Shown here one piece after another: positions 54,951-64,000 of a DNA stretch of 64,000 nucleotides. The DNA comes from Bacteroidia bacterium (lineage in GTDB: Bacteria; Bacteroidota; Bacteroidia; B-17B0; Aurantibacillaceae): assembly GCA_022841465.1 (NCBI GenBank), contig JALHRL010000005.1, positions 92,901 through 156,900 on the forward strand, in the 5' to 3' direction. The notes below the pieces were generated by a model. It saw nothing but the letters and a program-made list of their open reading frames with translations. It did no database searches and had not been told where the DNA came from. The translations under genes and the position numbers were made by a program. The number at the start of each line of letters is the position of its first letter. Position 1 is the stretch's first letter.

Positions 54951-55733
54951 CTAAACTTGATTCAGAATCTCAGTACTATTTGATTTCTTCTCCACTTCAA
55001 CCGTACAAAACAAACCCAATTGCTTTGCGAAAGGAGAAAGTAAAATTTCGAAAAATTTAGCGAAGCCATATAAAAAATAAGGCAGCATGGCACTGCGCGA
55101 AACACCACCGCTTAATACATACATAAAGGGAGTGTGATAGGTAATTTTATTTATTTTTAATTTAGGATACTCTTTTTTAAATAATTCCAAATCTCTTTCA
55201 AAATAAATATGCGGCAATGCCTGGTTGCTGTTTGATAGTGGATTACCCGGTTGAATTTCTCTTGCACCATTTTCATCAAAGGGCTCGTGATGAAAACGTT
55301 TGTATATAAATCTTGCCAAAGCAGTATTGGCCGGCTCTATCATTATTATTTTGCCTCCTTTTACCAATGTTCTTTCCGCTTCTTTTAAAAACAAATACGG
55401 CTTGGGTATGTGGTGAAAAACATTCAACATCATAATACTTCCCAATTCTTCATTTTTAAAAGGCATTTGCTCTGCGCTAAATACCATATCTACATTGGGT
55501 AATTGTAAAATATCGCTGGTAATTACTTCCGGAAATACTTCTTTTAAAAAACCACCGCCGGAACCTATTTCTAAATATTTTCCGTTTTTAATTTCTTTTG
55601 ATTTAGAAATGAAAATTTTATACCAGTCAAAATAAATTCTTTTTAAAAATGGTTTGCTTAAAATAATATCTCTGTGCGCAATGGTTGCACGCGGGTCATC
55701 TAAATCAAATTCTATTTTGTATTTTTTAAACAC
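54951..55733 (-). CDS. class I SAM-dependent methyltransferase
   Basis: A 260-residue enzyme. The SAM-binding motif is 'YLEIGSGGGFLKEVFPEV', 'MLNVFHHIPKPYLFLKEA' is the post-II region, and 'VKGGKIIMIEPAN' is motif III. The C-terminal half is hydrophobic ('AMLPYFLYGFAKFFEIL'), suggesting membrane association or a lipid-linked substrate. It overlaps the FkbM gene by eight bases and is the last gene of the minus-strand glycan/lipid trio. Confidence 0.88.
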   Translation of the reverse strand: MFKKYKIEFDLDDPRATIAHRDIILSKPFLKRIYFDWYKIFISKSKEIKNGKYLEIGSGGGFLKEVFPEVITSDILQLPNVDMVFSAEQMPFKNEELGSIMMLNVFHHIPKPYLFLKEAERTLVKGGKIIMIEPANTALARFIYKRFHHEPFDENGAREIQPGNPLSNSNQALPHIYFERDLELFKKEYPKLKINKITYHTPFMYVLSGGVSRSAMLPYFLYGFAKFFEILLSPFAKQLGLFCTVEVEKKSNSTEILNQV

Positions 55734-56472
55734 GGTGTTTGGTTAAAAATATATTGAAGTATTTTTCTTTAGGTAACGGGGCAAGTGCGTTTACTTTTTC
55801 TTCACTTAATTCTTCCAATGTTTCATTTTCCATTAAGTAAACAGTAAAACCAAAGTCTTTTAGCATTTTGTAAAATTCAGGAAGCGATTTTCCGGCTTGC
55901 CTTAAGCCATAGGGCCAAAATTCTGATATTATTTTTACTTGCGGGTTGTTTGCAATGGTTTTTGCCATGCCTTTAAAGGCGGACATTTCAAAACCTTGTA
56001 TATCAATTTTTATAAAATCTACTTTGCTTCCTTCCGGTAAATATTCGTCAATGGCAATACAATCAATTTCTATTTCTTTATCGTACTCTTCGGGTTTGTA
56101 AGTTCTATGGTCTACATTTAATTCTTTGGAAGTGTAAATTTTTATTTTCTCTGTTTTTTCTCCAACTGCTTTATTAATGGTAGTAATGTTTTTTAAATGT
56201 GCGGTTGCGTTTAATAAATAATTAAAGTTAATGCCATCGGGTTCAAAGCAATAAATTTTTCCGTTGGGGCCAACCAATTCGGAAAGGATAGTAGCGTAAA
56301 AACCAATATTAGCGCCAATATCAAGCACCGTATTGTTTTTGTGAATGTGTTTTTGAAGTAAATTTATTTCAAAGGCATCTTGCTTTTTTTTAAAAGAAGC
56401 GTACATGGGCTTGTAAAGAAAAAACGCATTCTTAAATAGAAAATTACCCAGCTTTATTTTTAAATCAGACAT
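55726..56472 (-). CDS. FkbM family methyltransferase
   Basis: About 248 residues from ATG 56472 ('MSDLKIKLGNFLFKN'); an upstream frame would run into the GT-C gene and is rejected. FkbM signature blocks are 'VLDIGANIGFYATILSE', 'YCFEPDGINFNYLL' and 'VDFIKIDIQGFEMSAFKGM'. The family O-methylates sugars or polyketide-like groups. It lies 13 bases after the GT-C gene. Confidence 0.9.
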   Translation of the reverse strand: MSDLKIKLGNFLFKNAFFLYKPMYASFKKKQDAFEINLLQKHIHKNNTVLDIGANIGFYATILSELVGPNGKIYCFEPDGINFNYLLNATAHLKNITTINKAVGEKTEKIKIYTSKELNVDHRTYKPEEYDKEIEIDCIAIDEYLPEGSKVDFIKIDIQGFEMSAFKGMAKTIANNPQVKIISEFWPYGLRQAGKSLPEFYKMLKDFGFTVYLMENETLEELSEEKVNALAPLPKEKYFNIFLTKHRV

Positions 56473-56485
56473 AAATTGTAGGTAA

Positions 56486-58177
56486 TTATTTATCGTATTG
56501 AATTTCGTAAAGAGAACATTCTTCAAACGCGCCCTCAACATGAACTAACTTTAATTTAGTTGGATATTTTTGTGCAATAGGTGCAAAAATATTATGAACA
56601 GTATTAATAAAGCCATTACTTGCATCGTTTGGATTTAAACGCAAACTGGCCAGCATTACATGGGTAACTTTATTTTTTTCAAAATAAGCCAATGCACTGT
56701 CGGGGTTTGATTGATCGGTAATGGTGTCTTTTTTTACTACACTGTAAATTGGGAAAAACTTTTTTCCTTTACCATAAACAAAACTCATGGGAGCTTTTCT
56801 GCTGGCCACAAAGGCATCTTTACTTAAATTATCGGCACACCACTCGCTGCATTTTAAAAAGTTTTGCCAATCGGGGGTGTAGCCAAAATATTTATCGCCT
56901 TTTAAATTTTTTTGTACAATGGGCATATTTTTAAAACCGCGTTTAAACGATGAAATTAAAACAGATGAACAAATGGCAATAACAATAAAACTATAAATCA
57001 TTTGTCCTAAACTTATTTTATTCCCTAAATGATAAAACACATAAAGCATTAAAATTAAAAGTACCGGCATACAAATTAAAATAATGCGGGGTTGATCCCA
57101 GCGAGCCTGTAAACTAAAAAACGATAGCACAATTTGCGCTCCGGTATACAAGCTAAGAAGTACCATGTATTTGTTTTTGTTTTTAAAAAGCAACCAAAAT
57201 CCATACAAAGCAATTGCAATGGTTAAAAAAGTAAGTAAACCATAAACTTCAATATTGTTTTCGTCTCTCCAACCCAGCAATTGATAAAAGCGTTTACTTA
57301 AGTATAAATTACAATTATCTAAAAAGCGTTGTATAAACCCTGCAGCATCTTCATTTCCCAAAGAAGCGTTGTATGGGTCTTTTTGCAATAAAATATTTCC
57401 TTGTCCTTTAAATTGGTTTTGTGCATTCCAAATTCCACGTACCATTAATTCGTAAGGTATTTTAAAAACTAAGTAACTTGCCAAAGCAATACCTGCGGTT
57501 TTGTAATTTTTTTCTAAAATAAAATAAAGCATAACTGCAGGTATAACAACAATGGCAGAAGTTTTACAAGTGCTTAATAACAACATACTAAAACCCAACA
57601 TTAGCCAGGTTTTGTATTGGGCTTTTAAATCAAGTGTTTTATTTTTGGTTAAATCAACAATTTTAACTGCGTAATAAATAAATAAGCCTTGTAAGAAAAA
57701 ATACATGGCTTCTGTAAACGTCATGCTGGAGTAATAAATAATTAAATGATTACTTGCGTGAAACAATACTACGGGTAAAAATATTACTGCAGGTATTCTA
57801 CCTTTAAGAGACGTGAAAAAAAGAAGCAATCCTAAAATATTAAACAGTAACGAAAAAACTTTAAAAGCAATTAATTTAAAACCCATTAACTTTACCAGTA
57901 TTCCTAAAAACATGGGGTATAGTGGGGCATTTTGCGTATAAAAATAACTGGGAAATTCATTTACAAATCTCCATCCTGCCTCCAGGTAAAGCGCATCATC
58001 ATGTGCTTCACTAATTCGCGCGTTAAACGAAATAAAGGATAAAAAAGATGCAAGTATTAAAAAGAAATAAAGAATTTTTCTTTCGTTGTTTTTAAACCAA
58101 ATTTCTGTTTTCTCAAAAAAGGAAGCGTTGGAATTAACAGCAACCGTTTTTTTTGTTTTTTTTACCTCTTTACTCAT
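56486..58177 (-). CDS. GT-C fold glycosyltransferase (GT39/ArnT-like)
   Basis: A 563-residue polytopic membrane protein with about 11-12 helices. The first extracytoplasmic loop has the acidic pair in 'ISEAHDDALYLEAGWRF', followed by 'YTQNAPLYPMFLGIL', the arrangement of lipid-phosphate-sugar-dependent transferases. The C-terminal soluble part has 'SALAYFEKNKVTHVML'. It would transfer a sugar from a polyprenyl-phosphate donor to a protein or glycan in the periplasm; the donor could come from a GT2 like the one at 45876. First of three co-directional genes. Confidence 0.86.
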   Translation of the reverse strand: MSKEVKKTKKTVAVNSNASFFEKTEIWFKNNERKILYFFLILASFLSFISFNARISEAHDDALYLEAGWRFVNEFPSYFYTQNAPLYPMFLGILVKLMGFKLIAFKVFSLLFNILGLLLFFTSLKGRIPAVIFLPVVLFHASNHLIIYYSSMTFTEAMYFFLQGLFIYYAVKIVDLTKNKTLDLKAQYKTWLMLGFSMLLLSTCKTSAIVVIPAVMLYFILEKNYKTAGIALASYLVFKIPYELMVRGIWNAQNQFKGQGNILLQKDPYNASLGNEDAAGFIQRFLDNCNLYLSKRFYQLLGWRDENNIEVYGLLTFLTIAIALYGFWLLFKNKNKYMVLLSLYTGAQIVLSFFSLQARWDQPRIILICMPVLLILMLYVFYHLGNKISLGQMIYSFIVIAICSSVLISSFKRGFKNMPIVQKNLKGDKYFGYTPDWQNFLKCSEWCADNLSKDAFVASRKAPMSFVYGKGKKFFPIYSVVKKDTITDQSNPDSALAYFEKNKVTHVMLASLRLNPNDASNGFINTVHNIFAPIAQKYPTKLKLVHVEGAFEECSLYEIQYDK

Positions 58178-58233
58178 ACGGGCATTAAAAGTACAAATTA
58201 TTTAATTAGTTTTTTATATCTATAAATAGTTGA

Positions 58234-61200
58234 TTAATCTCCTTCTTCGGTAGATTCTTTTTCTACATTTTCAATATTGTTTCTTACAAAATTCTTTTTG
58301 CTTGCTTCGCTGCCAATTGCAAATTGAAATGAAGGGCCTTTTTCTACATTTTGTTTTCTGTTTTTTGGTTTCATTTCTTTAATGATGTTGTTGAATTCAG
58401 CGTTAGAGCTAATGGCTTTCATGGTTCCGTTAATAAATTCAAAGAAATACCAGGTATTAGGGTCAGGGGTTAAGTAAATATAAACCCTGTCTTTTTTATT
58501 TCTGGTTTTCTCAATTTTTATCATTCCCGGAAACTCACGGTTAATTTCATTTTTTAATACATTTCCTAAACCAATATTACCGTTACTTACAAACGCTTTT
58601 TTAGTAGGATTGTAACGCATATTTATTTTATTAAAGAAAAATGTTTTATCTAATTCGTTAGGGAACTTTTTAATTTCACCATATAAATTTAACTCAGATA
58701 AAATTCTATCGGCTCTTTCTTTGGTTATTAATTCAGAAAGCCCTTTAGTAAATGTTTCTGATCCAAAATCTGTTACAGGTGCGCTATTGGCATAAACTTG
58801 CAAATCTTTGGTCATGGCTTTTAATGCACGATCTTCAAAAAAGAAATTTAATGTCATTAATAAATTAAAATCGGCAGAGTCGTTTACAAAATGTGTAACA
58901 TGCCCAACGGTATTCACTTCAATTTGACCCAAATCGGCACCTAATTCAAATTTACCTTCTCCATAAACGGTGCAATTTTCGGTATTTAAACTTAAATAAT
59001 TACCCGGTAAACTTTGTTCTACTAATTTTTCTTTGTTAGAAATGCGGTATTCTTTTTCCTCTACTTCATACGTTAAAAAACCATCGGCATTAATTAATTC
59101 TTTATCACTTCTTGCATTACGTGGAGATAAGAAGCCGGAATATACAGCGGTTGTATCTAATGAATACATTACAGCGTTAACAACGGGTCTTCCGTTCATG
59201 TCCACGGCATCTTTTGGAATTGGAATTTGAATATCTTTTGGGTTAATTTCTCCGTTAAATTTTAAATACGATTTTCGAACTTTTAGGCATTTATGTACAA
59301 TTTGAGTTCCGCCATCAAAAAATAAATACTGATTGTTGGCTTCTAATCTAACTTTACCTGCAAAACTAAAGTATTCATTAAATTTAAATCGTTCGTTTTC
59401 ACCAATTTTTCCTAAAGCATACGTTTGTCCGCTTGTATCGGGTTCTATGGTTGTAAATCGTATATTAAACTGTTTATCATTTTCATCAACATATTGATAA
59501 TCTCCGCTGGCCAAAAAACTTCGCTTAGCAAAAACATTAGCAGTAACATTTCTAATGGTATGGTATTTTGTTACTTTGTTGGCTAAAATTTTTGCTTTTT
59601 CTAATGTATCCATTACCGCATTTTTAAATAAAGTAACTTCTCCATTATCAGGATAAATTCTAGAATCGGCAACATTTATAAAGGGTACGTTTTTACAATT
59701 AATGATGTACTTTCTAATATTATATTTTGCAGCGGGTGCAAAAAACCGCAATGAATCTTGTTTGGGATGGATGCTTATAAATTCGGGGCCTTCTAAGTCA
59801 ACGGCATTATCGGTGTCTTCTTCCATTTTTTTAGTATCATCACCAAGTTCAATGTCTTCACTATCCATGTACCATTTAAACCTATCCATGTAGGCGATGT
59901 ATTGGTTTTTATCAAACTTAACATACGAGCCTTCTCCATTGGTAACAAATTGCCCCATACGTTTATCAAAATCAATAGTTGCGTTAACGTTAACGGTAGA
60001 AAAAGTAAATCCTTCTTCATTTAGAGCTTGCAAATGGAAATCGGCAGTATCGGCAAAAAATTTCCGTTTTATAAATAAAATATTTCCTGATAATAAATCT
60101 GCTTTTTCAAAATCAATTTTACCATTGCCGGTTAATGCGGTTTTTGTTAAGTCTAATCTTCCTTTAAATTTTGCGTTTTCCTTATACATGGTGTAAGGCC
60201 TTTTTAAATTATTAGTTTGCAAAATATCTTTGTAAGGTTTGTAGTGAATGTAAACTGTATCGCCATGCGTTACCGGAAATTCAGATGGCATATCTGATTC
60301 TTTTACATCAAAAACTTGCGCCACTGCATTTGTAGAATCGGGGAAGAATAAGAAATCATTTGATTTACTGGTGGAGGGACCAAAGATTAAATCACCTGAG
60401 CCTCTTAAACCTTTGTCGCTTAATCTAATTTCTGCATTGTAAGTTGCTCTTCCTTTATACATTGGGTAGCCGCCTTCCGGAGTGTTTCTTACAAAACCTA
60501 AAGAGTAATCTTTTTGTAGTTTTAAAGTTTCTCTAAATGACGGAAAAATATCGGCAGATGAAAATTCTCCTTCAAACTGTAAACTTTCGTTTCTAAAGTC
60601 ATCTAAACTATCCAGTTTAAAGGGATCAATTTTAAAGTAAAATTTATCTCTGTTATAAACACTTTTAAAGGTTGTTCTTTTGTCGTAATAGGTATAACTT
60701 TCTTTAAAGCTATGAAACTGCGGAAAGGTTGGTGCCTTAGCCCATCCGCTTTTATTGGTAGGACCATCTATTCTTAATTCTCCGTTTGCATTTTCTATAA
60801 CTGTTTTAACGCGTTTGTAATTGTAATTGCCATTTATATCGGGTTCGTTGGCCACAACAAAAATTCTTATCGAGTCGATGGTAGCCATGTTAATTTTAAA
60901 TTTTTCGTAATCAAAAACAAAATCTTTTCCATGAAACTCTAACTTACCCGAGGAGGTTAAACCGCTGTATTCAAAATTTCTGTTTTTCTTTAAAATAATT
61001 TCTTGATTTTTTGGAAACACAAATACCTTTTGCGTATCACTTAATAAAATTTGTTTTACACCCATTATTTTTAAGTCAAAACTATTATTAATTAGATTTA
61101 GGGTGGCATTGTCTTTACCGGGGTTTAACGAATGGAAGGTAATAATATCGTAATCTTTTTTATGTTTGTTATAAGCTACGTAATCAAACAATCTTTGTTT

Positions 61201-62712
61201 AATTTTTATTTCATCGGTAGCCGGAATAAAATCAATTAATCCAAAAATAGCTACTTTAAATAAAATAGGTCTTAAATCAACAGCCATGTATTTAATGTAT
61301 TTAGCAAAGTCAACTGCTAAGAAAATAGAATCTTTACCGCTAATTTCATAATACTCATTTAGTTTTTGTACAATACTAACAGGGTCGTTTCCTCTTATTT
61401 TATCATACCTGGCTTTACTAAAAAAATTGGCCGATTCAAAAAAAGCTTCCCCTTGCATGTTGTTGGGCAAGAAATTAAAATCAATTTTTGGCTCATCAAT
61501 ATTCCATACCAATTGTTCAAAATGCATATCAATTTTATGAAAGGAATTGTAGTATGGCGTTTTTTGTAAACCATCGTCAGACCTTAACAGGGTTACTTTT
61601 CTTTTATCAACTTGATAAATAAAACTTAAGCCTGGATGCACAATAGAATCTTTCCCTAAATTAAATTTTACGTATGCAGGATTTCCAACAACTTTTTCTA
61701 CACCCATACCAAAAGAGCGCGCACTTAACTCTAAAAACTTTTGTCCGTTACGTTTAAAAATTAATTTTGCCGGACTGGCAGCAGTTCCTGACCCTACAAA
61801 CTTGGAGCCACGCATTCCAAAACCACCATCATAATCAACATCCGGATAAATTTCTTTTACTAATAAACGTTTACTGTACGAATCAAAACGAGGATAAGTC
61901 ATTTCAGTTGGTTCGCTCATAATCCTGTCGTTTAATTTCCCTAACTGTGGCTTATCAAAATATTGTTTCCCGTTAAAAACAGCACTATCACTCACATAGC
62001 TTCCGGTTTTACAATCTAAAGTAATACGCTTTATAGTTGCAAATACATCATCACCTAATCCGGTCCTTTTCCATGGCACTTTACCTCCTTTAATGTAAAA
62101 TATTCCAGAATTAGAGTAAAAAACTCCCGATGTTTTTTCAATAGAGATACTATCGCCTCTAGGATTAGTGCCAACAATAGTAGCATCTTTAAATACAATT
62201 TTTGGAACAGAATCGTATTCAAAGGTGTAATTAGGTTCTAATAAATAATAAATGTAAGAAGGAGATTTGTAAAAAATATTGTTAGAGAATGCATTTGCTC
62301 CTAATGTTAAATACTCTTGAAAAGGTTTTGTGCTCTTAGAATTAATTACTTTTTCGGCCACCTTTTGCCATTTTTCAAAATTCTCTATGGGCTGTTTACT
62401 TTCTATGTAACTTTCAACTACTTTAAAATAGGTCATAAAAAACGGATCGGGCTTAAGTTTTTTAGCAGCCATTTTATTGCTCGTTTCAATTAGCAAATCT
62501 TTGTAATAGCCGGCAAAATAATTTTCATTCCATTTAAGGGTAATATCCTTCATTAAATTTTCCGCCTCCATACGATTTCCTGTATTGTCGATAAAATAAA
62601 TATATAAGTCTGAAATATATTTATTTGTATCGTTAGAAAAGTAGGACTTGTTTTGAGCCTTGCTAATGAAGGTGATAATTGAGAAGAATAATACGAATAA
62701 TACTTTTTGCAT
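58234..62712 (-). CDS. very large secreted beta-rich protein of unknown function
   Basis: A 1492-residue protein with a signal peptide ('MQKVLFVLFFSIITFISKAQ'). No family recognised with confidence. The N-terminal 140 residues look helical. From about 180 onward there are long stretches of short strands with a repeated theme ('LRGSGDLIFGPS', 'ALTGNGKIDFEKADL', 'VTNGEGSYVKFDKN', 'FNGEINPKDIQIPIP'), as in proteins built from stacked beta layers. This resembles LPS-transport or AsmA/TamB-like grooves, which is only a structural guess. The C-terminus is charged. It starts eight bases after dnaE and is likely co-transcribed with it. Confidence 0.8.
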   Translation of the reverse strand: MQKVLFVLFFSIITFISKAQNKSYFSNDTNKYISDLYIYFIDNTGNRMEAENLMKDITLKWNENYFAGYYKDLLIETSNKMAAKKLKPDPFFMTYFKVVESYIESKQPIENFEKWQKVAEKVINSKSTKPFQEYLTLGANAFSNNIFYKSPSYIYYLLEPNYTFEYDSVPKIVFKDATIVGTNPRGDSISIEKTSGVFYSNSGIFYIKGGKVPWKRTGLGDDVFATIKRITLDCKTGSYVSDSAVFNGKQYFDKPQLGKLNDRIMSEPTEMTYPRFDSYSKRLLVKEIYPDVDYDGGFGMRGSKFVGSGTAASPAKLIFKRNGQKFLELSARSFGMGVEKVVGNPAYVKFNLGKDSIVHPGLSFIYQVDKRKVTLLRSDDGLQKTPYYNSFHKIDMHFEQLVWNIDEPKIDFNFLPNNMQGEAFFESANFFSKARYDKIRGNDPVSIVQKLNEYYEISGKDSIFLAVDFAKYIKYMAVDLRPILFKVAIFGLIDFIPATDEIKIKQRLFDYVAYNKHKKDYDIITFHSLNPGKDNATLNLINNSFDLKIMGVKQILLSDTQKVFVFPKNQEIILKKNRNFEYSGLTSSGKLEFHGKDFVFDYEKFKINMATIDSIRIFVVANEPDINGNYNYKRVKTVIENANGELRIDGPTNKSGWAKAPTFPQFHSFKESYTYYDKRTTFKSVYNRDKFYFKIDPFKLDSLDDFRNESLQFEGEFSSADIFPSFRETLKLQKDYSLGFVRNTPEGGYPMYKGRATYNAEIRLSDKGLRGSGDLIFGPSTSKSNDFLFFPDSTNAVAQVFDVKESDMPSEFPVTHGDTVYIHYKPYKDILQTNNLKRPYTMYKENAKFKGRLDLTKTALTGNGKIDFEKADLLSGNILFIKRKFFADTADFHLQALNEEGFTFSTVNVNATIDFDKRMGQFVTNGEGSYVKFDKNQYIAYMDRFKWYMDSEDIELGDDTKKMEEDTDNAVDLEGPEFISIHPKQDSLRFFAPAAKYNIRKYIINCKNVPFINVADSRIYPDNGEVTLFKNAVMDTLEKAKILANKVTKYHTIRNVTANVFAKRSFLASGDYQYVDENDKQFNIRFTTIEPDTSGQTYALGKIGENERFKFNEYFSFAGKVRLEANNQYLFFDGGTQIVHKCLKVRKSYLKFNGEINPKDIQIPIPKDAVDMNGRPVVNAVMYSLDTTAVYSGFLSPRNARSDKELINADGFLTYEVEEKEYRISNKEKLVEQSLPGNYLSLNTENCTVYGEGKFELGADLGQIEVNTVGHVTHFVNDSADFNLLMTLNFFFEDRALKAMTKDLQVYANSAPVTDFGSETFTKGLSELITKERADRILSELNLYGEIKKFPNELDKTFFFNKINMRYNPTKKAFVSNGNIGLGNVLKNEINREFPGMIKIEKTRNKKDRVYIYLTPDPNTWYFFEFINGTMKAISSNAEFNNIIKEMKPKNRKQNVEKGPSFQFAIGSEASKKNFVRNNIENVEKESTEEGD

Positions 62713-62720
62713 AATAAAAT

Positions 62721-63986
62721 TTAAGATAAAACAACTTCAATATTGTTTAAATTATTTAATTGGAATAATAAATCGTCATTAACGGTTACCTTTGTTTTTT
62801 TAGAATAAAGTTTTACGTTCATGTTTTCTTTTTTGTCTTCTATAATAAACTCTAAAGCACATTTACCGGAGTTGGATACAAATATTTGTTCTAATTGTTG
62901 TATTAGTTCATTTGAAACTTGATGAATATCTATTTTTAGTTTAATGTTTGAGAAAATATTTTCTTTTACATTTTCAAGCAATTCTATTTTTTGAATTTTT
63001 AATTCTAAGCTGCCGGGTTGGTTGTATCTGTCTTGCACCTTTGCTTTTACATAAACAAAAATGTTAGGCACCATAAATTTATTAAATTCAATATAATCTT
63101 TCGAGAACAACATAATATCAATTACTCCATGGTAGTCTTCAATAGAAAGTTTTCCAAAGGCATTTCCGGTTTTACTGGTTCTGTTTTCCGGATTTTTTAC
63201 AATTCCACCAAATGTTATTTCTTTTCCTTTAAAAGGTTCTAAGCCTGCTTTTAATTGATTGCAATTTGCATTGCAATGGTGTTCAAAAATTAGTTTGTAT
63301 GGATCTAGTGGATGGCCAGAAATAAAAAAACCTACTACTTCTTTTTCTTTGGCTAAGCGTGTTAAGTTATCCCACGGTTCTACTTTTGGTAATTGAGGCT
63401 CGCTAATTTCAACTTCATTTTCTTCTCCAAATAATGAAGCTTGTGAAGTATCGTTACCGGTTTTATTTTGGTTACAATACTTAATCATTAATTCGGTAAG
63501 TGAATTAGATGAATCGGTATCATCCTTAAAAAACATGGCTCTGTTTACCCCTTCAAAATTATCGAAGGCGCCGGCAAGGGCTAAATTTTCAATCGATTTT
63601 TTATTTACCGTTTTGCTTTCCAATCTTTTTGCCAAATCAAAAACACTGGTAAATTTTCCGTTAGTGTCGCGCTCGGTTACCAAGGCTGTAATTACATTTT
63701 CTCCAACACCTTTAATGCTAGCCATTCCAAATCGTATATCACCGCTTGGTATTACACTAAATTTTCCATAACCTTCGTTTACATCCGGGCCCAACACATT
63801 TATGCGCATACGTTTGCATTCTTCCATAAAAAATGTAATTTTTTCTATAGAACCGGAATGATTTAACACCGAAGCCATAAACTCGCTAGGGTAGTGCGCT
63901 TTTAAATAAGCTGTTTGAAATGCCAAGTATGCATAGCAGGTGGAGTGCGATTTATTAAACGCATAACTTGCAAAGGTGATCACCAA
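62721..63986 (-). CDS. dnaE: DNA polymerase III subunit alpha, C-terminal part (truncated at window edge)
   Basis: Replicative polymerase subunit. The visible 418 or so residues begin in the conserved 'FASYAFNKSHSTCYAYLAFQ' and 'KAHYPSEFMASVLN' blocks of the polymerase domain. The helix-hairpin-helix region follows ('GMASIKGVGENVI'), then the OB-fold ('EITFGGIVKNPENRTSKTG', 'GKLSIEDYHGVIDIMLF') and the C-terminal tau-binding-like tail. Family homology stops abruptly at 63974. The last 26 bases give 'VIT' preceded by an in-frame TAG instead of the expected 'DWEA', so the edge is suspect and the coding start is not in this window. Confidence 0.92.
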   Translation of the reverse strand: MVITFASYAFNKSHSTCYAYLAFQTAYLKAHYPSEFMASVLNHSGSIEKITFFMEECKRMRINVLGPDVNEGYGKFSVIPSGDIRFGMASIKGVGENVITALVTERDTNGKFTSVFDLAKRLESKTVNKKSIENLALAGAFDNFEGVNRAMFFKDDTDSSNSLTELMIKYCNQNKTGNDTSQASLFGEENEVEISEPQLPKVEPWDNLTRLAKEKEVVGFFISGHPLDPYKLIFEHHCNANCNQLKAGLEPFKGKEITFGGIVKNPENRTSKTGNAFGKLSIEDYHGVIDIMLFSKDYIEFNKFMVPNIFVYVKAKVQDRYNQPGSLELKIQKIELLENVKENIFSNIKLKIDIHQVSNELIQQLEQIFVSNSGKCALEFIIEDKKENMNVKLYSKKTKVTVNDDLLFQLNNLNNIEVVLS

Positions 63987-64000
63987 CCCGACCCACTACG

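Noticed and set aside
63975..64000. Intein or mobile insertion in dnaE
   Set aside because: The frame contains a stop within eight codons and no Cys/Ser splice start, and the segment reaches the window edge, so an assembly artefact is more likely than an intein.

Overview
The window is an AT-rich chromosomal segment of a Bacteroidota bacterium, probably a gliding or surface-colonising member of Bacteroidia. The evidence is a GldM-family type IX secretion protein, a PorP/SprF protein, very large secreted proteins ending in type A or type B T9SS sorting domains, a PafA-type phosphatase, an S46 dipeptidyl peptidase, and promoters of the Bacteroidota TTG/TAnnTTTG type. Both ends are cut: a T9SS substrate enters at the left and dnaE leaves at the right. 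No rRNA, tRNA, CRISPR array, IS transposase or phage gene was seen.

Layout. 1-6408: end of a T9SS cargo protein, an MBOAT/AlgX-like O-acylation pair and an S46 peptidase. 6409-8618 (minus): an envelope protein and a BaiN-like flavoprotein. 8692-15865 (plus): a tight run of seven genes (secreted protein, CapD-like sugar dehydratase, PafA phosphatase, MFS transporter, CoA-binding protein, ElaA acetyltransferase, ProC). 15866-22713: NdpA, tail-specific protease Prc, BirA, RsfS, FtsH. 23022-30889: a 2029-residue Ig-repeat adhesin converging on an isolated gldM. 31018-43249: housekeeping and stress genes (SRAP, MIase-like, lipoprotein, MerR, proline dehydrogenase, CrcB, queuosine-precursor transporter, GAPDH, AnmK, acyl-CoA dehydrogenase, MsrA, RarA), including one gene broken by a frameshift at a run of eight A. 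43348-47294: deoxyhypusine synthase-like protein, UbiA-like prenyltransferase, a 500-bp gene-free repeat cluster, and a methyltransferase-glycosyltransferase fusion. 47500-51507: a two-gene T9SS cassette (beta-propeller adhesin plus PorP/SprF) bracketed by direct repeats. 51633-54747: a SpoIIE-type phosphatase divergent from a YfiR-like protein and a beta-barrel. 54951-63986 (minus): dnaE, a 1492-residue secreted protein, and a polysaccharide or lipid modification trio (GT-C transferase, FkbM, methyltransferase).

How the genes fit together. Much of the window serves the cell surface: T9SS cargo and machinery, sugar-nucleotide and glycan modification, O-acylation and envelope proteases. The rest is core metabolism, including both directions of proline/P5C interconversion (ProC and ProDH) and stress functions.

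Most unusual features. (1) Two inverted, diverged copies of a structured element at 45450-45857 keep the same stems with different sequence, which suggests a structured RNA or a mobile palindromic element. (2) Direct repeats flank the adhesin-SprF cassette, and a relic of a second SprF C-terminus lies 3.3 kb downstream. (3) Several promoters place the -7 box five bases before the ATG, implying leaderless mRNAs. (4) The sequence breaks inside dnaE at the right edge.
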